Positions 21,832-31,081 of a stretch of 56,858 bases of DNA are shown here, piece by piece. The translations under genes and the position numbers were made by a program. The number at the start of each line of letters is the position of its first letter. The stretch's first letter is position 1. The DNA is from Curvibacter sp. GTDB lineage: Bacteria; Pseudomonadota; Gammaproteobacteria; Burkholderiales; Burkholderiaceae_C. Location of the stretch: assembly GCA_020621965.1 (NCBI GenBank), contig JAHRYV010000021.1:1-56858 (forward strand). The letters run 5' to 3'. The notes below the pieces were generated by a model, which worked only from the letters and a program-made list of their open reading frames with translations, did not search any database and was not told where the DNA came from.

Positions 21832-22464
21832 ATGAGCGATCCGCAACCCGGCCTGCGGCGACGCGCGGGGCTGCAGGCCCTGGTGGCGACGGCCGGCTGG
21901 CTGGTCCTGCCGCGGGCTCATGCGGGTGGCCAGATCGAGGAGCCGCTGGCCGATGCGGTGCGCACCGCACTGAGCGCCGCCATCGCGAACCAGGCCCCAC
22001 CGGTGCCGGACTTCACCGAGACCGAGGCCCGGCTGGCCTACCTGCGCTGGCTGGGGGCCATGAGCGAACGACTCATCAAGAAAAAGCCCGAGTGGCCGGC
22101 CCGGCGCGACTTTTTGCAGACCGTCTGGTACGAGAGCAAGCGCGCCGGCCTGGACACGGCCCTGGTGCTCGGTCTGATCCAGGTGGAGAGCAATTTCCGC
22201 AAGTTCGCGGTGTCCCGGGTGGGCGCGCGCGGCTACATGCAGGTCATGCCCTTCTGGGCGCGCCTGATCGGCGATGGTGATGCCGGCCGGCTGTTCCACA
22301 TGCAGACCAATCTGCGCTTCGGCTGCGTCATCCTGCGCCATTACCTGGAGCGCGAGCGCGGCGACCTCTTCATGGCGCTGGGCCGCTACAACGGCTCACG
22401 CGGCAAGTCGCCCTATCCCAAGTCGGTGCTGGCAGCGCGGCGCCAGTGGGAGTATGCCGGCTGA
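21832..22464 (+). CDS. Exported lytic transglycosylase (SLT domain)
   Basis: A 210-residue murein lytic transglycosylase that probably cuts the MurNAc-GlcNAc bond in peptidoglycan. The SLT domain covers about residues 90-205. The catalytic Glu is E119 in IQVESNF, followed by the family pattern AVSRVGARGYMQVMPFW and the final ALGRYNGS. Residues 1-31 are an export signal with consecutive arginines before the hydrophobic core (LRRRAGLQALVATAGW) and a cleavage site near AHA, resembling a Tat signal. The gene starts 2 bases after the proS stop, so it is probably co-transcribed. Confidence 0.88.
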   Translation: MSDPQPGLRRRAGLQALVATAGWLVLPRAHAGGQIEEPLADAVRTALSAAIANQAPPVPDFTETEARLAYLRWLGAMSERLIKKKPEWPARRDFLQTVWYESKRAGLDTALVLGLIQVESNFRKFAVSRVGARGYMQVMPFWARLIGDGDAGRLFHMQTNLRFGCVILRHYLERERGDLFMALGRYNGSRGKSPYPKSVLAARRQWEYAG

Positions 22465-22505
22465 CTCTTGAGCTTGCTTGGCTGCAAGCCGCAGGCGCCG
22501 GACAG

Positions 22506-22540
22506 GAAAAAACCAACGGCAGCGCAGGCTGGCGGTGGTT
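22506..22540 (-). terminator. Rho-independent terminator of grxD
   Basis: On the minus strand AACCACCGCCAGC pairs with GCTGCCGTTGGTT (11 of 13 positions) around a CTGC loop, followed by TTTTTT. It lies 21 bases after the grxD stop. Confidence 0.65.
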
Positions 22541-22560
22541 CGGTCTGCAGCGGCGAAAGC

Positions 22561-22884
22561 TCAGGCCTGGGTGCCCAGCACCTTCTGCAACTCGCCGCTT
22601 TCGTACATCTCCATCATGATGTCGGAGCCGCCGATGAACTCGCCCTTGATGTAGAGCTGCGGGATGGTCGGCCAGTTGCTGTATTCCTTGATGCCCTGGC
22701 GGATGCCGTCGTCCTCCAGCACATTGACCGTCTTCACGCTCTTCGGGTCCACGCCGCAGGCCTTGAGCACCTGGATGGCGCGGCCCGAGAAGCCGCACAT
22801 GGGGAAGCTGGCGCTGCCCTTCATGAACAGCAGGATGTCGTTGTTCTTGACGAGGTCGTCGATGCGTTGCTGGGCGTCGCTCAT
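22561..22884 (-). CDS. grxD: Monothiol glutaredoxin Grx4 type
   Basis: A monothiol glutaredoxin that carries [2Fe-2S] clusters and takes part in iron-sulfur delivery. The 107 residues contain the active site CGFS (C30-S33), the WPTIPQLYIKGEFIGGSDI segment with cis-Pro and glutathione-binding GG, and the ISC-type lysine in LFMKGS. The ATG at 22884 starts MSDAQQRIDDLVKNND, as in homologues. It is divergent from slyD, 71 bases away, and just downstream of the transglycosylase gene on the other strand. Confidence 0.96.
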   Translation of the reverse strand: MSDAQQRIDDLVKNNDILLFMKGSASFPMCGFSGRAIQVLKACGVDPKSVKTVNVLEDDGIRQGIKEYSNWPTIPQLYIKGEFIGGSDIMMEMYESGELQKVLGTQA

Positions 22885-22955
22885 ATTGGGTATCCTTGAA
22901 GTCGAATAATGCAATTATTTCATTTTTGGCCCCAGGCCGCAGAACCTATCTCATC

Positions 22956-23432
22956 ATGAAAATCGGAAAAAACGCCGCGGTCACCATCCGCTACCGCATC
23001 AGCGACAGCACGGGCAAGCTGCTCGAAGACGGCAAGGAGCCCACGTCCTATCTGCACGGCGGCTATGGCAACACCTTCCCCAAGGTGGAAGAGGCACTGG
23101 AAGGCCAGGAGCAGGGTTACCAGGCCCAGCTGGAGTTGCAGCCCGCCGACGCCTTCGGCGAGCGCGACGAGAGCCTGGTCCAGGTCATCCCCAAGACCCA
23201 GTTTCCGCCCGGCGTCAAGGTCGGCGGCCAGCTCGAAGGCCGCGGTGAAGACGGCCACACCCATGTCTTCACCGTGGTGAAGATCAAGGGCCCCGAGGTG
23301 CATCTGGACGGCAACCACCCGCTGGCGGGCAAGGCCCTGCGTCTGAACCTCACGGTGGTGGACGTGCGCGCCGCCAGTGCCGAGGAGATTGCCCATGGCC
23401 ACGTGCACGGGGCGCACGGCCACCATCACTGA
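22956..23432 (+). CDS. slyD: FKBP-type peptidyl-prolyl isomerase SlyD
   Basis: A cytoplasmic prolyl isomerase and chaperone that, in E. coli, also supplies nickel to hydrogenase. The 158 residues contain the FKBP domain (ISDSTGKLLEDGKEPTSYLHG, LEGQEQG) with the inserted IF chaperone domain in the middle (LELQPADAFGERDESL to HLDGNHPLAGK). The C-terminus is short and histidine-rich (HGHVHGAHGHHH) and lacks the long Cys/His tail of E. coli SlyD, so metal binding is probably by histidines only. The start is ATG 22956; upstream in-frame codons are not family-like. It converges on prmC. Confidence 0.93.
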   Translation: MKIGKNAAVTIRYRISDSTGKLLEDGKEPTSYLHGGYGNTFPKVEEALEGQEQGYQAQLELQPADAFGERDESLVQVIPKTQFPPGVKVGGQLEGRGEDGHTHVFTVVKIKGPEVHLDGNHPLAGKALRLNLTVVDVRAASAEEIAHGHVHGAHGHHH

Positions 23433-23447
23433 CGCTGCGCTGCGTAC

Positions 23448-24275
23448 TCAGGCCGCAGGGGACCTGCCGCCGCTGCAGCGCTCGATACCGGCGAGATCCT
23501 GGCGCGACTGCACATCCTCGAAGCCGGCCTGCGCCAGCAGCGCTCGCACCGCCGGCGCCTGATCCCAGCCATGCTCCAGCAGCAGCCAGCCGCCGCCGCA
23601 GAGCCGGGTCCGGGCCTGGCTGACGATGGCGCGGATGGCGTTCAGGCCGTCGGGACCGGAGGTCAGCGCCAGCTGCGGCTCGTGCCCCAGCTGCTCCAGG
23701 TGCCGGTCGCCTTCGGCGATGTAGGGCGGGTTGGAGACGATGAGGTCGTGGCGCTCGCTCACACCGTCGAGCCAGTTGCCTGAGTCGAACGTCACCTCCA
23801 GTCCCAGGCGCCGGGCGTTGGCCTGCGCCACCGCCAGTGCGTCGGTGCTGGCGTCCAACGCGCTCACCCGGGCGTCGGGACGCTGCGCCTTGATGGCCAG
23901 CGCAATGGCGCCACTGCCGGTGCCCAGATCCATCACCAAGGGTGCGGCCAGGTCCTGGAGGCGCTCCAGCGCCCAGTCCACCAGCGTCTCGGTATCGGGT
24001 CGCGGGTCCAGCACCCGCGCATCGATCTGCAACTCCAGACCGTAGAACTCGCGCACGCCGGTCAGGTAGGCCAGCGGGGCGCCGGCGGCGCGCCGGCGGG
24101 TGAGGTCGAGGTAGCGTTGCTCGGCCTCGGGCGCGAGCACATCGCTGTCGTGCGCCAGCAGCCAGGCACGGTCGTGTTGCGGCCGGCCCAGCGCGTGCAG
24201 CAGCAGCAGCTGGGCGTCCAGCCGCTCCAGCCCGAGGCGGGTACAGGCGGCGGCGATGGCCTGGCGGATGTCCAT
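23448..24275 (-). CDS. prmC: Release factor glutamine methyltransferase PrmC
   Basis: PrmC methylates the Gln of the GGQ motif in release factors RF1 and RF2, which speeds peptide release. The 275 residues contain an N-terminal helical domain, motif I DLGTGSG (116-122), and the substrate-binding NPPY (182-185). It starts 5 bases after prfA ends, so enzyme and substrate are made from one transcript, the common prfA-prmC arrangement. Confidence 0.96.
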   Translation of the reverse strand: MDIRQAIAAACTRLGLERLDAQLLLLHALGRPQHDRAWLLAHDSDVLAPEAEQRYLDLTRRRAAGAPLAYLTGVREFYGLELQIDARVLDPRPDTETLVDWALERLQDLAAPLVMDLGTGSGAIALAIKAQRPDARVSALDASTDALAVAQANARRLGLEVTFDSGNWLDGVSERHDLIVSNPPYIAEGDRHLEQLGHEPQLALTSGPDGLNAIRAIVSQARTRLCGGGWLLLEHGWDQAPAVRALLAQAGFEDVQSRQDLAGIERCSGGRSPAA

Positions 24276-24280
24276 GGTGT

Positions 24281-25366
24281 TTACGCCGTGCCAACCTCGA
24301 GCTCGGCCAGCTGCTCGGCCTCGCGCGCATGGCGCAGCGCGCTCACCACGTCGTCCAGCTCGCCCTCCATGATGCGGTCGAGCTTGTAGAGCGTGAGGTT
24401 GATGCGGTGGTCGGTGAGTCGCCCCTGCGGGAAGTTGTAGGTGCGGATGCGGTCGCTGCGGTCGCCGCTGCCGATCAGGCCCTTGCGCATCGCCGCGTCT
24501 TTCGCCGCGCGCTCGCTGCGCTCCTTCTCCTGGATGCGGGCCGAGAGCACCTGCAGCGCCTTGGCCTTGTTGCGGTGCTGGCTGCGGTCGTCCTGGCATT
24601 CGGCCACGATGCCGGTGGGCAGGTGGGTGATGCGCACGGCCGAGTCGGTCTTGTTGATGTGCTGGCCGCCGGCCCCGCTGGCGCGGTAGGTGTCGATGCG
24701 CAGATCGGCCGGGTTGATCTGCACGGCCTGGGTTTCGTCCGGCTCGGGCAGCACGGCCACGGTGCAGGCGCTGGTGTGGATGCGGCCCTGGGTCTCGGTG
24801 GCGGGCACACGCTGCACACGGTGGCCGCCGGACTCGAAGCGCAGGTCGCCGTAAACGTGGTCACCGGCGATGCGCAGCACCACCTCCTTGTAGCCGCCCA
24901 GTTCGCTGGGTGACTCGCTGATGAGCTCGGTCCTCCAGCCGCGCCGCTCGCAGTAGCGGCTGTACATACGCAGCAGGTCGCCGGCGAACAGAGCCGATTC
25001 ATCACCGCCGGTGCCGGCGCGGATCTCCATGAAGGCGTTGCGGGCGTCGTCCGGGTCCTTGGGCAGCAGCAGGCGTTGCAGCTCCGCTTCCAGCTGGGCC
25101 AACTCGGCGCTGGCGGCGGCCACCTCCTCGCGCGCCATGTCGGCCATGTCCGGGTCGGCCAGCATGTCCTGCGCGCCGGCCAGATCGGTCTCGCGTTGCT
25201 GGTAGCGGGCGTAGCGGCCGGCGATCTGCGTCACTTCGTTGTGCTCGCGCGAGAGCACGAGGAATTGGCTCATGTCGGCCATGATGTCCTCGCGCGAGAG
25301 CAGGAAGTTCAGTTCTTCCAGGCGCTGGGCGTAGCGTTCGAGTTGCTGGCGCAGAAACGGTTTCAT
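24281..25366 (-). CDS. prfA: Peptide chain release factor 1
   Basis: RF1 reads UAA and UAG stop codons and triggers hydrolysis of the finished peptide. The 361 residues contain the tripeptide PAT (188-190), the RF1 codon-recognition motif, and GGQ (233-235), the hydrolysis motif modified by PrmC. The ATG at 25366 starts [19 protein letters not shown]. It lies 97 bases downstream of hemA and is followed by prmC; hemA-prfA-prmC is a widespread order. Confidence 0.97.
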   Translation of the reverse strand: MKPFLRQQLERYAQRLEELNFLLSREDIMADMSQFLVLSREHNEVTQIAGRYARYQQRETDLAGAQDMLADPDMADMAREEVAAASAELAQLEAELQRLLLPKDPDDARNAFMEIRAGTGGDESALFAGDLLRMYSRYCERRGWRTELISESPSELGGYKEVVLRIAGDHVYGDLRFESGGHRVQRVPATETQGRIHTSACTVAVLPEPDETQAVQINPADLRIDTYRASGAGGQHINKTDSAVRITHLPTGIVAECQDDRSQHRNKAKALQVLSARIQEKERSERAAKDAAMRKGLIGSGDRSDRIRTYNFPQGRLTDHRINLTLYKLDRIMEGELDDVVSALRHAREAEQLAELEVGTA

Positions 25367-25463
25367 GCAGATCTTCTGGTTCGGTTCGACGGCCGGACCC
25401 CTTGGACCGGGCCGGCAGAGGGTGTGTCCTCGCCCCGATCGGGCAAGGTGCGGACGGGCGCCG

Positions 25464-26723
25464 CTAACGCTCTTTGCGCAGGAAGAAGTGCTGGATGGCG
25501 GCGCTGGCGCGTTCGCGCGCTTCGGCGTCGCCGGCATGCAGCTCGGCCAGGGCGCCGTGCAGCATCTTTTGCGTCAGGCCCTTGGCCAGCGCTTCGAGCA
25601 CCGCGTCCGTGTCCGTGCCCCGGGCCAATGCCTTGCGCGCGCGGGCGAGCTCGGCGCCGCGCCATTCCTCGGCCTGGGCATTGAGCTGCTGGATCAGCGG
25701 CACACTGCTGCGCTGGTCCATCCAGTGCATGAAACTCTGCACGCCGGCGTCGATGATGACTTCGGCCTGGGCCACGGCCGCCTGGCGGTTGGCCTGGCCG
25801 GTCTGCACCACGGCGGCCAGGTCGTCCACCGTGTAGAGGTAGACGTCCGACAGGCTCTTGACCTCGGGTTCGATGTCGCGCGGCACGGCCAGGTCCACCA
25901 TGAACATGGGGCGGTGCTTGCGTTGTTTGAGTGCGCGTTCCACCGCGCCCAGGCCGATCAGCGGCAGGGTGCTGGCGGTGCAGCTGATGACGGCGTCGAA
26001 CTCGTGCAGGCGGCCCGGCAGGTCGGCCAGGCGCATGACTTCGGCGCCGAAGCGGCTGGCCAGCTTCTCGCCGCGGTCCAGCGTGCGGTTGGCGATGACC
26101 ATGGACTTCGGGCTGCGGGCCGCGAAGTGGGTGGCGGCCAGCTCGATCATCTCGCCGGCACCGACGAAGAGGATGCGCACCTGGTGCAGGTCCTCGAACA
26201 GCTGGCCGGCCAGGCGCACGGCGGCGGCGGCCATGCTGATGGAGTGGGCACCGATCTCGGTGGAAGTGCGCACTTCCTTGGCCACGGCAAAGGAGCGCTG
26301 GAACAGCTGGTTGAGCGTGGTGCCCAGGGCGCCGGCTTCCTCGGCCACGCGCACGGCGTCCTTGAGCTGGCCCAGGATCTGCGGCTCGCCCAGCACCATG
26401 GAGTCCAGCCCGCTGGCGACGCGGAAGGCGTGGCGCGCGGCCTGGTCGCCTTCGAGCGCATAGGTGTGCGAACGCAGCTCCTCGGCCGAGACACCACCGC
26501 TCTTGGCCAGCCAGGCCAGCGTGGGGGCGAGCTCCAGCTGTTCGCCGGCGCAATAGATCTCGGTACGGTTGCAGGTGGAGAGGATGGCGGCCTCGGGCGG
26601 GCGCGAAAGCGAGCCGCGCAGGCCGTGCAGCGTGGGGGCCAGCTGGTCGACGGCGAAGGCAAACCGGCCGCGTAAATCGAGCGGCGCGGTCGTGTGATTG
26701 ATGCCCAAAGTCCAGACTGCCAT
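25464..26723 (-). CDS. hemA: Glutamyl-tRNA reductase
   Basis: HemA makes glutamate-1-semialdehyde from Glu-tRNA, the first committed step of tetrapyrrole (heme) synthesis by the C5 pathway. It has 419 residues, full length. The nucleophile is C51 in STCNRTE. The NADPH-binding domain has [14 protein letters not shown], and the C-terminal dimerisation helices (from about residue 310) are present. There is no Shine-Dalgarno before the ATG, and a perfect TATAAT sits only 6 bases upstream, suggesting a leaderless mRNA. It is the first gene of hemA-prfA-prmC. Confidence 0.97.
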   Translation of the reverse strand: MAVWTLGINHTTAPLDLRGRFAFAVDQLAPTLHGLRGSLSRPPEAAILSTCNRTEIYCAGEQLELAPTLAWLAKSGGVSAEELRSHTYALEGDQAARHAFRVASGLDSMVLGEPQILGQLKDAVRVAEEAGALGTTLNQLFQRSFAVAKEVRTSTEIGAHSISMAAAAVRLAGQLFEDLHQVRILFVGAGEMIELAATHFAARSPKSMVIANRTLDRGEKLASRFGAEVMRLADLPGRLHEFDAVISCTASTLPLIGLGAVERALKQRKHRPMFMVDLAVPRDIEPEVKSLSDVYLYTVDDLAAVVQTGQANRQAAVAQAEVIIDAGVQSFMHWMDQRSSVPLIQQLNAQAEEWRGAELARARKALARGTDTDAVLEALAKGLTQKMLHGALAELHAGDAEARERASAAIQHFFLRKER

Positions 26724-26729
26724 GACGGG

Positions 26730-26735
26730 ATTATA
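26730..26735 (-). promoter_or_regulatory. Perfect -10 box (TATAAT) directly before hemA
   Basis: The minus-strand TATAAT ends 6 bases before the hemA ATG, so transcription would start at or next to the A of the start codon. The -35 region (around 26753-26758) is a poor match. Confidence 0.5.
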
Positions 26736-26790
26736 AAATTTACAGATTCACTCGGGGTTGGAGCCGTTTTTGGCGGCCCCGCCCGTCCCC

Positions 26791-27069
26791 ATGAACCTGC
26801 TGGATATCCTGCTGCATCTGCTGAATTTTGTCGCCCCGGCGCTGGCGCTGGCCGTCCTGTTGCCGCTGCTCAGCCGCCTGTTCACGAAGAGGCAGGCCCG
26901 GCTGCTGCCTTGGTGGGGGCAGGTGCTGCTGAATTTTGTGGTGGGGGTGGCAGCGCTGCTGGCGGCCCTGTGGCTGCTCGGGCGCGACGGCAAGATGGCC
27001 GGTTATGCCGCCCTGGTGCTGGCAGTGGCCACCAGCCAGTGGGTGCTGGTGCGCGGCTGGCGCCGTTGA
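26791..27069 (+). CDS. Small hypothetical inner-membrane protein
   Basis: I do not recognise a characterised family. The 92 residues contain three hydrophobic segments: about 6-32 (LLNFVAPALALAVLLPLLS), 43-63 (VLLNFVVGVAALLAALWLLG) and 69-86 (MAGYAALVLAVATSQWVL). They are separated by short basic loops (TKRQAR, GRDGK), and the protein ends RGWRR. It is divergent from hemA, and the ATG at 26791 is chosen because upstream in-frame codons overlap the probable promoter. Codon use matches the neighbours, so it is probably real. Confidence 0.65.
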   Translation: MNLLDILLHLLNFVAPALALAVLLPLLSRLFTKRQARLLPWWGQVLLNFVVGVAALLAALWLLGRDGKMAGYAALVLAVATSQWVLVRGWRR

Positions 27070-27087
27070 GCAGCGCCCAGGCAACCA

Positions 27088-27105
27088 AGCCGGGCACGGC
27101 CCGGC
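27088..27105. terminator. GC-rich hairpin between convergent genes
   Basis: GCCGGG (27089-27094) pairs with CCCGGC (27099-27104), and the hairpin sits between the small membrane protein gene and the minus-strand barrel gene. The run after it on the minus strand is only TTGGTTG, so termination is uncertain. The core resembles the hairpin after the second barrel gene. Confidence 0.4.
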
Positions 27106-27125
27106 CTGATTCGTCCGGACCGGAT

Positions 27126-27656
27126 TCAGAAGTTGACGACAGCGCCGAACGACAGGCGCGAGATGTCGGTCCTTTCGTTGGTGGTCGGGATCTTGATGCG
27201 GCCCAGGCTTTCGTACTGCAGACGCAGACTGAACTGGGGGGTGATCTTCACCTGGCCACCAAAGCCGAAGACCAGGTCGTCGGGCAGGCCGCGGACCTCG
27301 TTGTTGTGCAGGCCGATACCGAGCTTGCCGAACAGATCGACATCGCGGTTGATCGGCAGGATGCCGACCGCCGTGGCGCTGACCATGGTTTCGTTGATGC
27401 TAACGCGACCGGTTCCGGGTGCGACAGCGGTGGCGCTGCCGAACTGCGTGATGCCGGCCTCGAAGTTCAGGTTAGGCAGGTAGCGATAACCGGCCGAGGC
27501 GGTCAGCGCGCCGGGGCTGGTGGCGCTGTAGCCGCTGATGCTGGCGGTGCCGTAGTCAACCGCACCGTACAAGCGGGACGACTGGGCCAGGGCCGGGGCC
27601 GCCGCCGCGCTGCACAGCAGGGCGGTGACGAGCAGCTTTCTCGTAGCGATATTCAT
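27126..27656 (-). CDS. Outer-membrane beta-barrel protein (OmpA/OmpX-like fold), copy 1
   Basis: A 176-residue exported protein. Residues 1-25 are a signal peptide ending PALAQ. The mature part alternates in the way expected of a small eight-strand barrel, with GYRYLPNLNFEAGITQFG, DLFGKLGIGLHNN and LVFGFGGQVKITPQFSLRLQYESLG, and ends in Phe (AVVNF), the outer-membrane targeting signature. It belongs to the broad 'outer membrane beta-barrel' group; the function is unknown. A clearly related gene lies 148 bases upstream, so the two probably arose by duplication. Confidence 0.82.
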   Translation of the reverse strand: MNIATRKLLVTALLCSAAAAPALAQSSRLYGAVDYGTASISGYSATSPGALTASAGYRYLPNLNFEAGITQFGSATAVAPGTGRVSINETMVSATAVGILPINRDVDLFGKLGIGLHNNEVRGLPDDLVFGFGGQVKITPQFSLRLQYESLGRIKIPTTNERTDISRLSFGAVVNF

Positions 27657-27757
27657 AGGTTTTCCATAGGTTCCAGCGTAGGCCGGGCAAAAATTATCGA
27701 CCCCTGCACCGGTGCTGCTGTAACCAACTGTGACGCTCGAAGCACCCTGGCGCCCAT

Positions 27758-27783
27758 GAAAAAGCCGGGCATGGCCCGGCTTG
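27758..27783 (-). terminator. Rho-independent terminator of barrel gene copy 2
   Basis: On the minus strand AGCCGGGCC and its partner GCCCGGCT flank a short loop, followed by TTTTTC. It lies about 22 bases after the stop codon, which implies that copy 1 downstream has its own promoter. Confidence 0.75.
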
Positions 27784-27804
27784 GTCGGCGAGGCTGTCGG
27801 GCGC

Positions 27805-28356
27805 TCAGAAGTTGAGCACGCCGCCGATCGTGACGCGGCTGATGTTGGCGCCGGGGTCGGTCTCGGTGGACTTGGCCTTGCCCAGCGCCTCGAACTGCAG
27901 GCGCATGCCAAACTGGCGCGTGAAGTTCAGCTGGCCGCCGAAGCCCAGGATGACGTTGCCGGTGGTGTGGGGCGCGTACGTTCCGCTGTAGGCGCCGGTG
28001 CCGACCATCTTGACGGTATGGAAACCCAGGCCGGCCTTGCCGAACAGTTCGAAGTTCGGGCTCAGCGGCAGGAAACCGACGGCCAGGAAACGCATGTCGC
28101 TCTGGCGGGCCGTGCTGGTGCCGCTGCCGTCGACCAGGGTGGAGTCGCCGTAGCCCGTGAAACCGCCTTCGGCGGCGACATTGCGGTTGAAACGATAACC
28201 GGCCGAGAGTGTCAGGGAACCGGGATCGGGGTAATCGGTGTTCCTCATGTTCAGGCGGCCGACGTCCACTGCGCCATACCAATGGCCAGCCGACTGGGCA
28301 AGAACGGGAGTGACGGCAGCAGCGCACAGCAGCGCCATTGCAAGGGTTTTCTTCAT
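27805..28356 (-). CDS. Outer-membrane beta-barrel protein (OmpA/OmpX-like fold), copy 2
   Basis: A 183-residue paralogue of the adjacent copy 1. It has a signal peptide of 20 residues (to PVLAQ), then the same pattern: WYGAVDVGRLNMRNT (copy 1: LYGAVDYGTASISG), SLTLSAGYRFNRNVAAEGG, FELFGKAGLGFHTVK, VILGFGGQLNFTRQFGMRLQFEALGK, and a C-terminal Phe (GGVLNF). The loops differ most, as expected of surface-exposed parts. The ATG at 28356 gives the clean signal peptide. Function is unknown. Confidence 0.82.
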   Translation of the reverse strand: MKKTLAMALLCAAAVTPVLAQSAGHWYGAVDVGRLNMRNTDYPDPGSLTLSAGYRFNRNVAAEGGFTGYGDSTLVDGSGTSTARQSDMRFLAVGFLPLSPNFELFGKAGLGFHTVKMVGTGAYSGTYAPHTTGNVILGFGGQLNFTRQFGMRLQFEALGKAKSTETDPGANISRVTIGGVLNF

Positions 28357-28457
28357 CTGGGCTCCGAAGGAGTTGGATACAAAAAAGTGTTGCCGGCCGA
28401 CCTTGCGGGGCAACTACTCCATGAAACGCCCTGAGGGACTCAGGGGTTGACCGGGGG

Positions 28458-29213
28458 CTAGGGGGTGAAGCAGTCTACCCGGTCGGTGATGATGCCATCC
28501 AGGCCCTGGCCCAACAGGCGTCTGGCCGTCGCTTCGTCGTTGACGGTGTAGGCCAGGCAGCGCAGACCGGCGCTGCGCGCCTGCGTCAGGCTGGCCGTGT
28601 CCCACAGCGTGTAGCGGCAGACCACGGCCACGCAGCCCAGGGTGAGCGCGGCCTCCAGCCAGCCGGTGCCCAGCTGGTCCAGCAGCAGCCCGCGCGGCAG
28701 GGCCGGGGCAGCCTCGCGTGCGCCCTGTAGGGCCTCCACCTGAAAGGAAGTCAGCAAGGGTGGCACGGCCCGGCCTAACCACAGGCGCGCGGCCGCAGCG
28801 GCCACGACAGCGCCGGTGTGGCGTTCGCTGCCCGGTGTGGGCTTGATCTCGATGTTGAGCCGGTGGTCGTGGTCCAGGCAGTAGCGGGCGATCTGCTCCA
28901 GCGTGGGCAGCGGTTCGCCGGCAAAGGCGGCCGAGTGCCAGCGCCCGGCGTCGAGTTGCGCGAGCGCCTGCCAGGGCAGGGCGCCGGCCGTGCCGGTGCC
29001 GTTGGTGGTGCGCTCCAGGGTGGCGTCGTGCAGCAGGAAGGGCACCCCGTCGCTGGAGAGCTTCACATCGCATTCGAACATGCGGTAACCGTGCGACGCG
29101 CCCAGGCGAAAGGCGGCCAGGGTGTTCTCGGGGGCCAACCGGCCGGCGCCGCGGTGGGCGATCCAGCGTGGGTAGGGCCAGTGCTGCGTGAGGTCCGTGG
29201 GGTTGGTGTTCAT
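28458..29213 (-). CDS. ugpQ: Glycerophosphodiester phosphodiesterase (cytoplasmic)
   Basis: UgpQ hydrolyses glycerophosphodiesters brought in by the Ugp transporter to glycerol-3-phosphate and an alcohol. It has 251 residues and no signal peptide. The GDPD active site is visible: HRGAG (20-24), PENTLAAF, the metal ligands E47 and D49 in FECDVKLS, and H62 in FLLHD. The closing DGIITDRVD is typical. Its ATG overlaps the ugpC stop by the ATGA pattern, so it is the last gene of the operon. Confidence 0.95.
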   Translation of the reverse strand: MNTNPTDLTQHWPYPRWIAHRGAGRLAPENTLAAFRLGASHGYRMFECDVKLSSDGVPFLLHDATLERTTNGTGTAGALPWQALAQLDAGRWHSAAFAGEPLPTLEQIARYCLDHDHRLNIEIKPTPGSERHTGAVVAAAAARLWLGRAVPPLLTSFQVEALQGAREAAPALPRGLLLDQLGTGWLEAALTLGCVAVVCRYTLWDTASLTQARSAGLRCLAYTVNDEATARRLLGQGLDGIITDRVDCFTP

Positions 29214-30229
29214 AGCCGCTTGCCAGTGCTGGCATCGAAGCGGTGCAGCCGGTCGGCCTGCGGCGCCAGGTGCAGTGTGCTGCCGATGGCCGGTGCCATA
29301 CCCGACTTCTCGTCGACGCGCACGATCATGGCCTCGCTGCCAATGCGCGTGTAGACCAGGCGCTCGGCGCCCAGCATCTCCACCGCCTCCACCTGCACGC
29401 TCCAGCCCTGGGCTGCCGGCTGCGGCACGATCTGCAGGTGTTCGGGCCGGATGCCCAGGACGGTGCCGGCCTGCACATGGGGCGCGCTGGTCAGCAGGTT
29501 CATGGGCGGTGCGCCGATGAAGCTGGCCACGAAGGTGGAGGCCGGGCGGTGGTAGACCTCTTCCGGCGTGCCGAATTGCTCCATGACACCGGCATTCATG
29601 ACGATCATGCGCTGCGCCAGCGTCATGGCCTCGACCTGGTCGTGCGTGACGAACAGCGAGGTGATGCCGAGTTCGCGGTGCAGTTTCTGGATTTCGAGCC
29701 GCGTTTGCGCGCGCAGCTTGGCGTCCAGGTTGGACAGCGGCTCGTCGAACAGGAAGACCTGGGGCTGGCGCACGATGGCGCGGCCCATGGCCACACGCTG
29801 GCGCTGGCCGCCCGAGAGCTGGCGCGGCTTGCGTTCCAGAAAAGGCATCAGCTCCAGGATGCCGGCGGCCTTCTCGACGCGGGTGCGGATCTCGTCCTTG
29901 GGCACCCGGGCGATCTTCAGGCCGTAGGCCATGTTCTCGTACACGCTCATGTGCGGGTAGAGCGCGTAGTTCTGGAACACCATGGCGATGTCGCGTTCGG
30001 CCGGCTCAAGACTGTTGACCACACGCGCGCCGATGCGGATCTCGCCGCCGCTCACCTCCTCCAGCCCGGCCACCATGCGCAGCAGGGTGGACTTGCCGCA
30101 GCCCGAGGGGCCGACGATGACAACGAACTCGCCATCGGCAATGGTGGCGCTGACGCCGTGGATGACCTGGTTGGCCCGGGGGCCGTGGCCGTAGCGTTTG
30201 ATGACGTGATCGAGTGTGAGGCTGGCCAT
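29210..30229 (-). CDS. ugpC: Glycerol-3-phosphate ABC transporter ATP-binding protein
   Basis: The ATPase of the Ugp importer. The 339 residues contain Walker [10 protein letters not shown] (40-48), Q-loop [10 protein letters not shown], the signature LSGGQ (138-142), Walker B FLFDEP (159-164) and the switch H in [11 protein letters not shown]-terminal MalK-type TOBE domain carries [10 protein letters not shown], as in ugpC/malK proteins that respond to regulators. The ATG at 30229 shares a base with the ugpE stop. Confidence 0.95.
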   Translation of the reverse strand: MASLTLDHVIKRYGHGPRANQVIHGVSATIADGEFVVIVGPSGCGKSTLLRMVAGLEEVSGGEIRIGARVVNSLEPAERDIAMVFQNYALYPHMSVYENMAYGLKIARVPKDEIRTRVEKAAGILELMPFLERKPRQLSGGQRQRVAMGRAIVRQPQVFLFDEPLSNLDAKLRAQTRLEIQKLHRELGITSLFVTHDQVEAMTLAQRMIVMNAGVMEQFGTPEEVYHRPASTFVASFIGAPPMNLLTSAPHVQAGTVLGIRPEHLQIVPQPAAQGWSVQVEAVEMLGAERLVYTRIGSEAMIVRVDEKSGMAPAIGSTLHLAPQADRLHRFDASTGKRL

Positions 30230-31080
30230 TATTTTTCGGTGTCCACCAGGCCCTTGACGAACCATTTTTGCATGAGCATGACCACCAGGGCCGGCGGGAT
30301 CATGGCCAGCATCGCCGTGGCCATGATGATGTTCCATTCGTTGGCGGCGTCGCCGCCGCTGATCATGCGCTTGATGCCGATCACCACCGGGTACATGTCT
30401 TCCCGGGTCGTGACCAGCAGCGGCCAGAGGTACTGGTTCCAGCCGTAGATGAACTGGATCACGAATAGCGCGGCGATGCTGGTGGACGACAGCGGCAGCA
30501 GCACGTCGAGGAAAAAGCGCAGCGGTCCGGCGCCATCCATGCGCGCGGCCTCGGCCAGCTCGTCGGGCACCGTCATGAAGAACTGGCGGAACAGGAAGGT
30601 GGCGGTGGCCGAGGCGATCAGCGGGATAGTGAGCCCGGCATAGCTGTTGAGCATGCCCAGGTCGGAGACGATCTGATAGGTCGGGCCGATGCGCACCTCC
30701 ACCGGCAGCATCAGCGTGACGAAGATGGCCCAGAAGAACAGCATGCGGAAGGGAAAACGGAAGTAGACGATGGCGTAGGCCGAGAGCAGCGAGATCGCGA
30801 TCTTGCCGAAGGCGATCACCAGCGCAGACACCAGGCTGACCCACATCATGCGGCCCACCGGGGCGGTGGAGGCCGGCCCGCTGTCGCTGCCGCGCAGCGC
30901 CGTCACGTAATTGGTCCAGAACTGGTCACCCGGCAGCAGCGGCATGGGCGTCTGCACGATGGCCTCGGCCGTGTGGGTGGAGGCCACGAAGGTGATGTAG
31001 ACCGGGAAGGCGACCACCGCCACGCCCAGCAGCAGCACGAGGTGGGACATGAAGCCCAGGAAGGGGCGGCGTTCGACCAT
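30229..31080 (-). CDS. ugpE: Glycerol-3-phosphate ABC transporter permease
   Basis: The second inner-membrane permease of the Ugp system. The 283 residues contain six hydrophobic segments and the EAA loop that docks on the ATPase ([17 protein letters not shown]). The conserved [13 protein letters not shown] segment follows. It starts 1 base after the ugpA stop and overlaps the ugpC start by 1 base. Confidence 0.95.
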   Translation of the reverse strand: MVERRPFLGFMSHLVLLLGVAVVAFPVYITFVASTHTAEAIVQTPMPLLPGDQFWTNYVTALRGSDSGPASTAPVGRMMWVSLVSALVIAFGKIAISLLSAYAIVYFRFPFRMLFFWAIFVTLMLPVEVRIGPTYQIVSDLGMLNSYAGLTIPLIASATATFLFRQFFMTVPDELAEAARMDGAGPLRFFLDVLLPLSSTSIAALFVIQFIYGWNQYLWPLLVTTREDMYPVVIGIKRMISGGDAANEWNIIMATAMLAMIPPALVVMLMQKWFVKGLVDTEK

Positions 31081-31081
31081 G

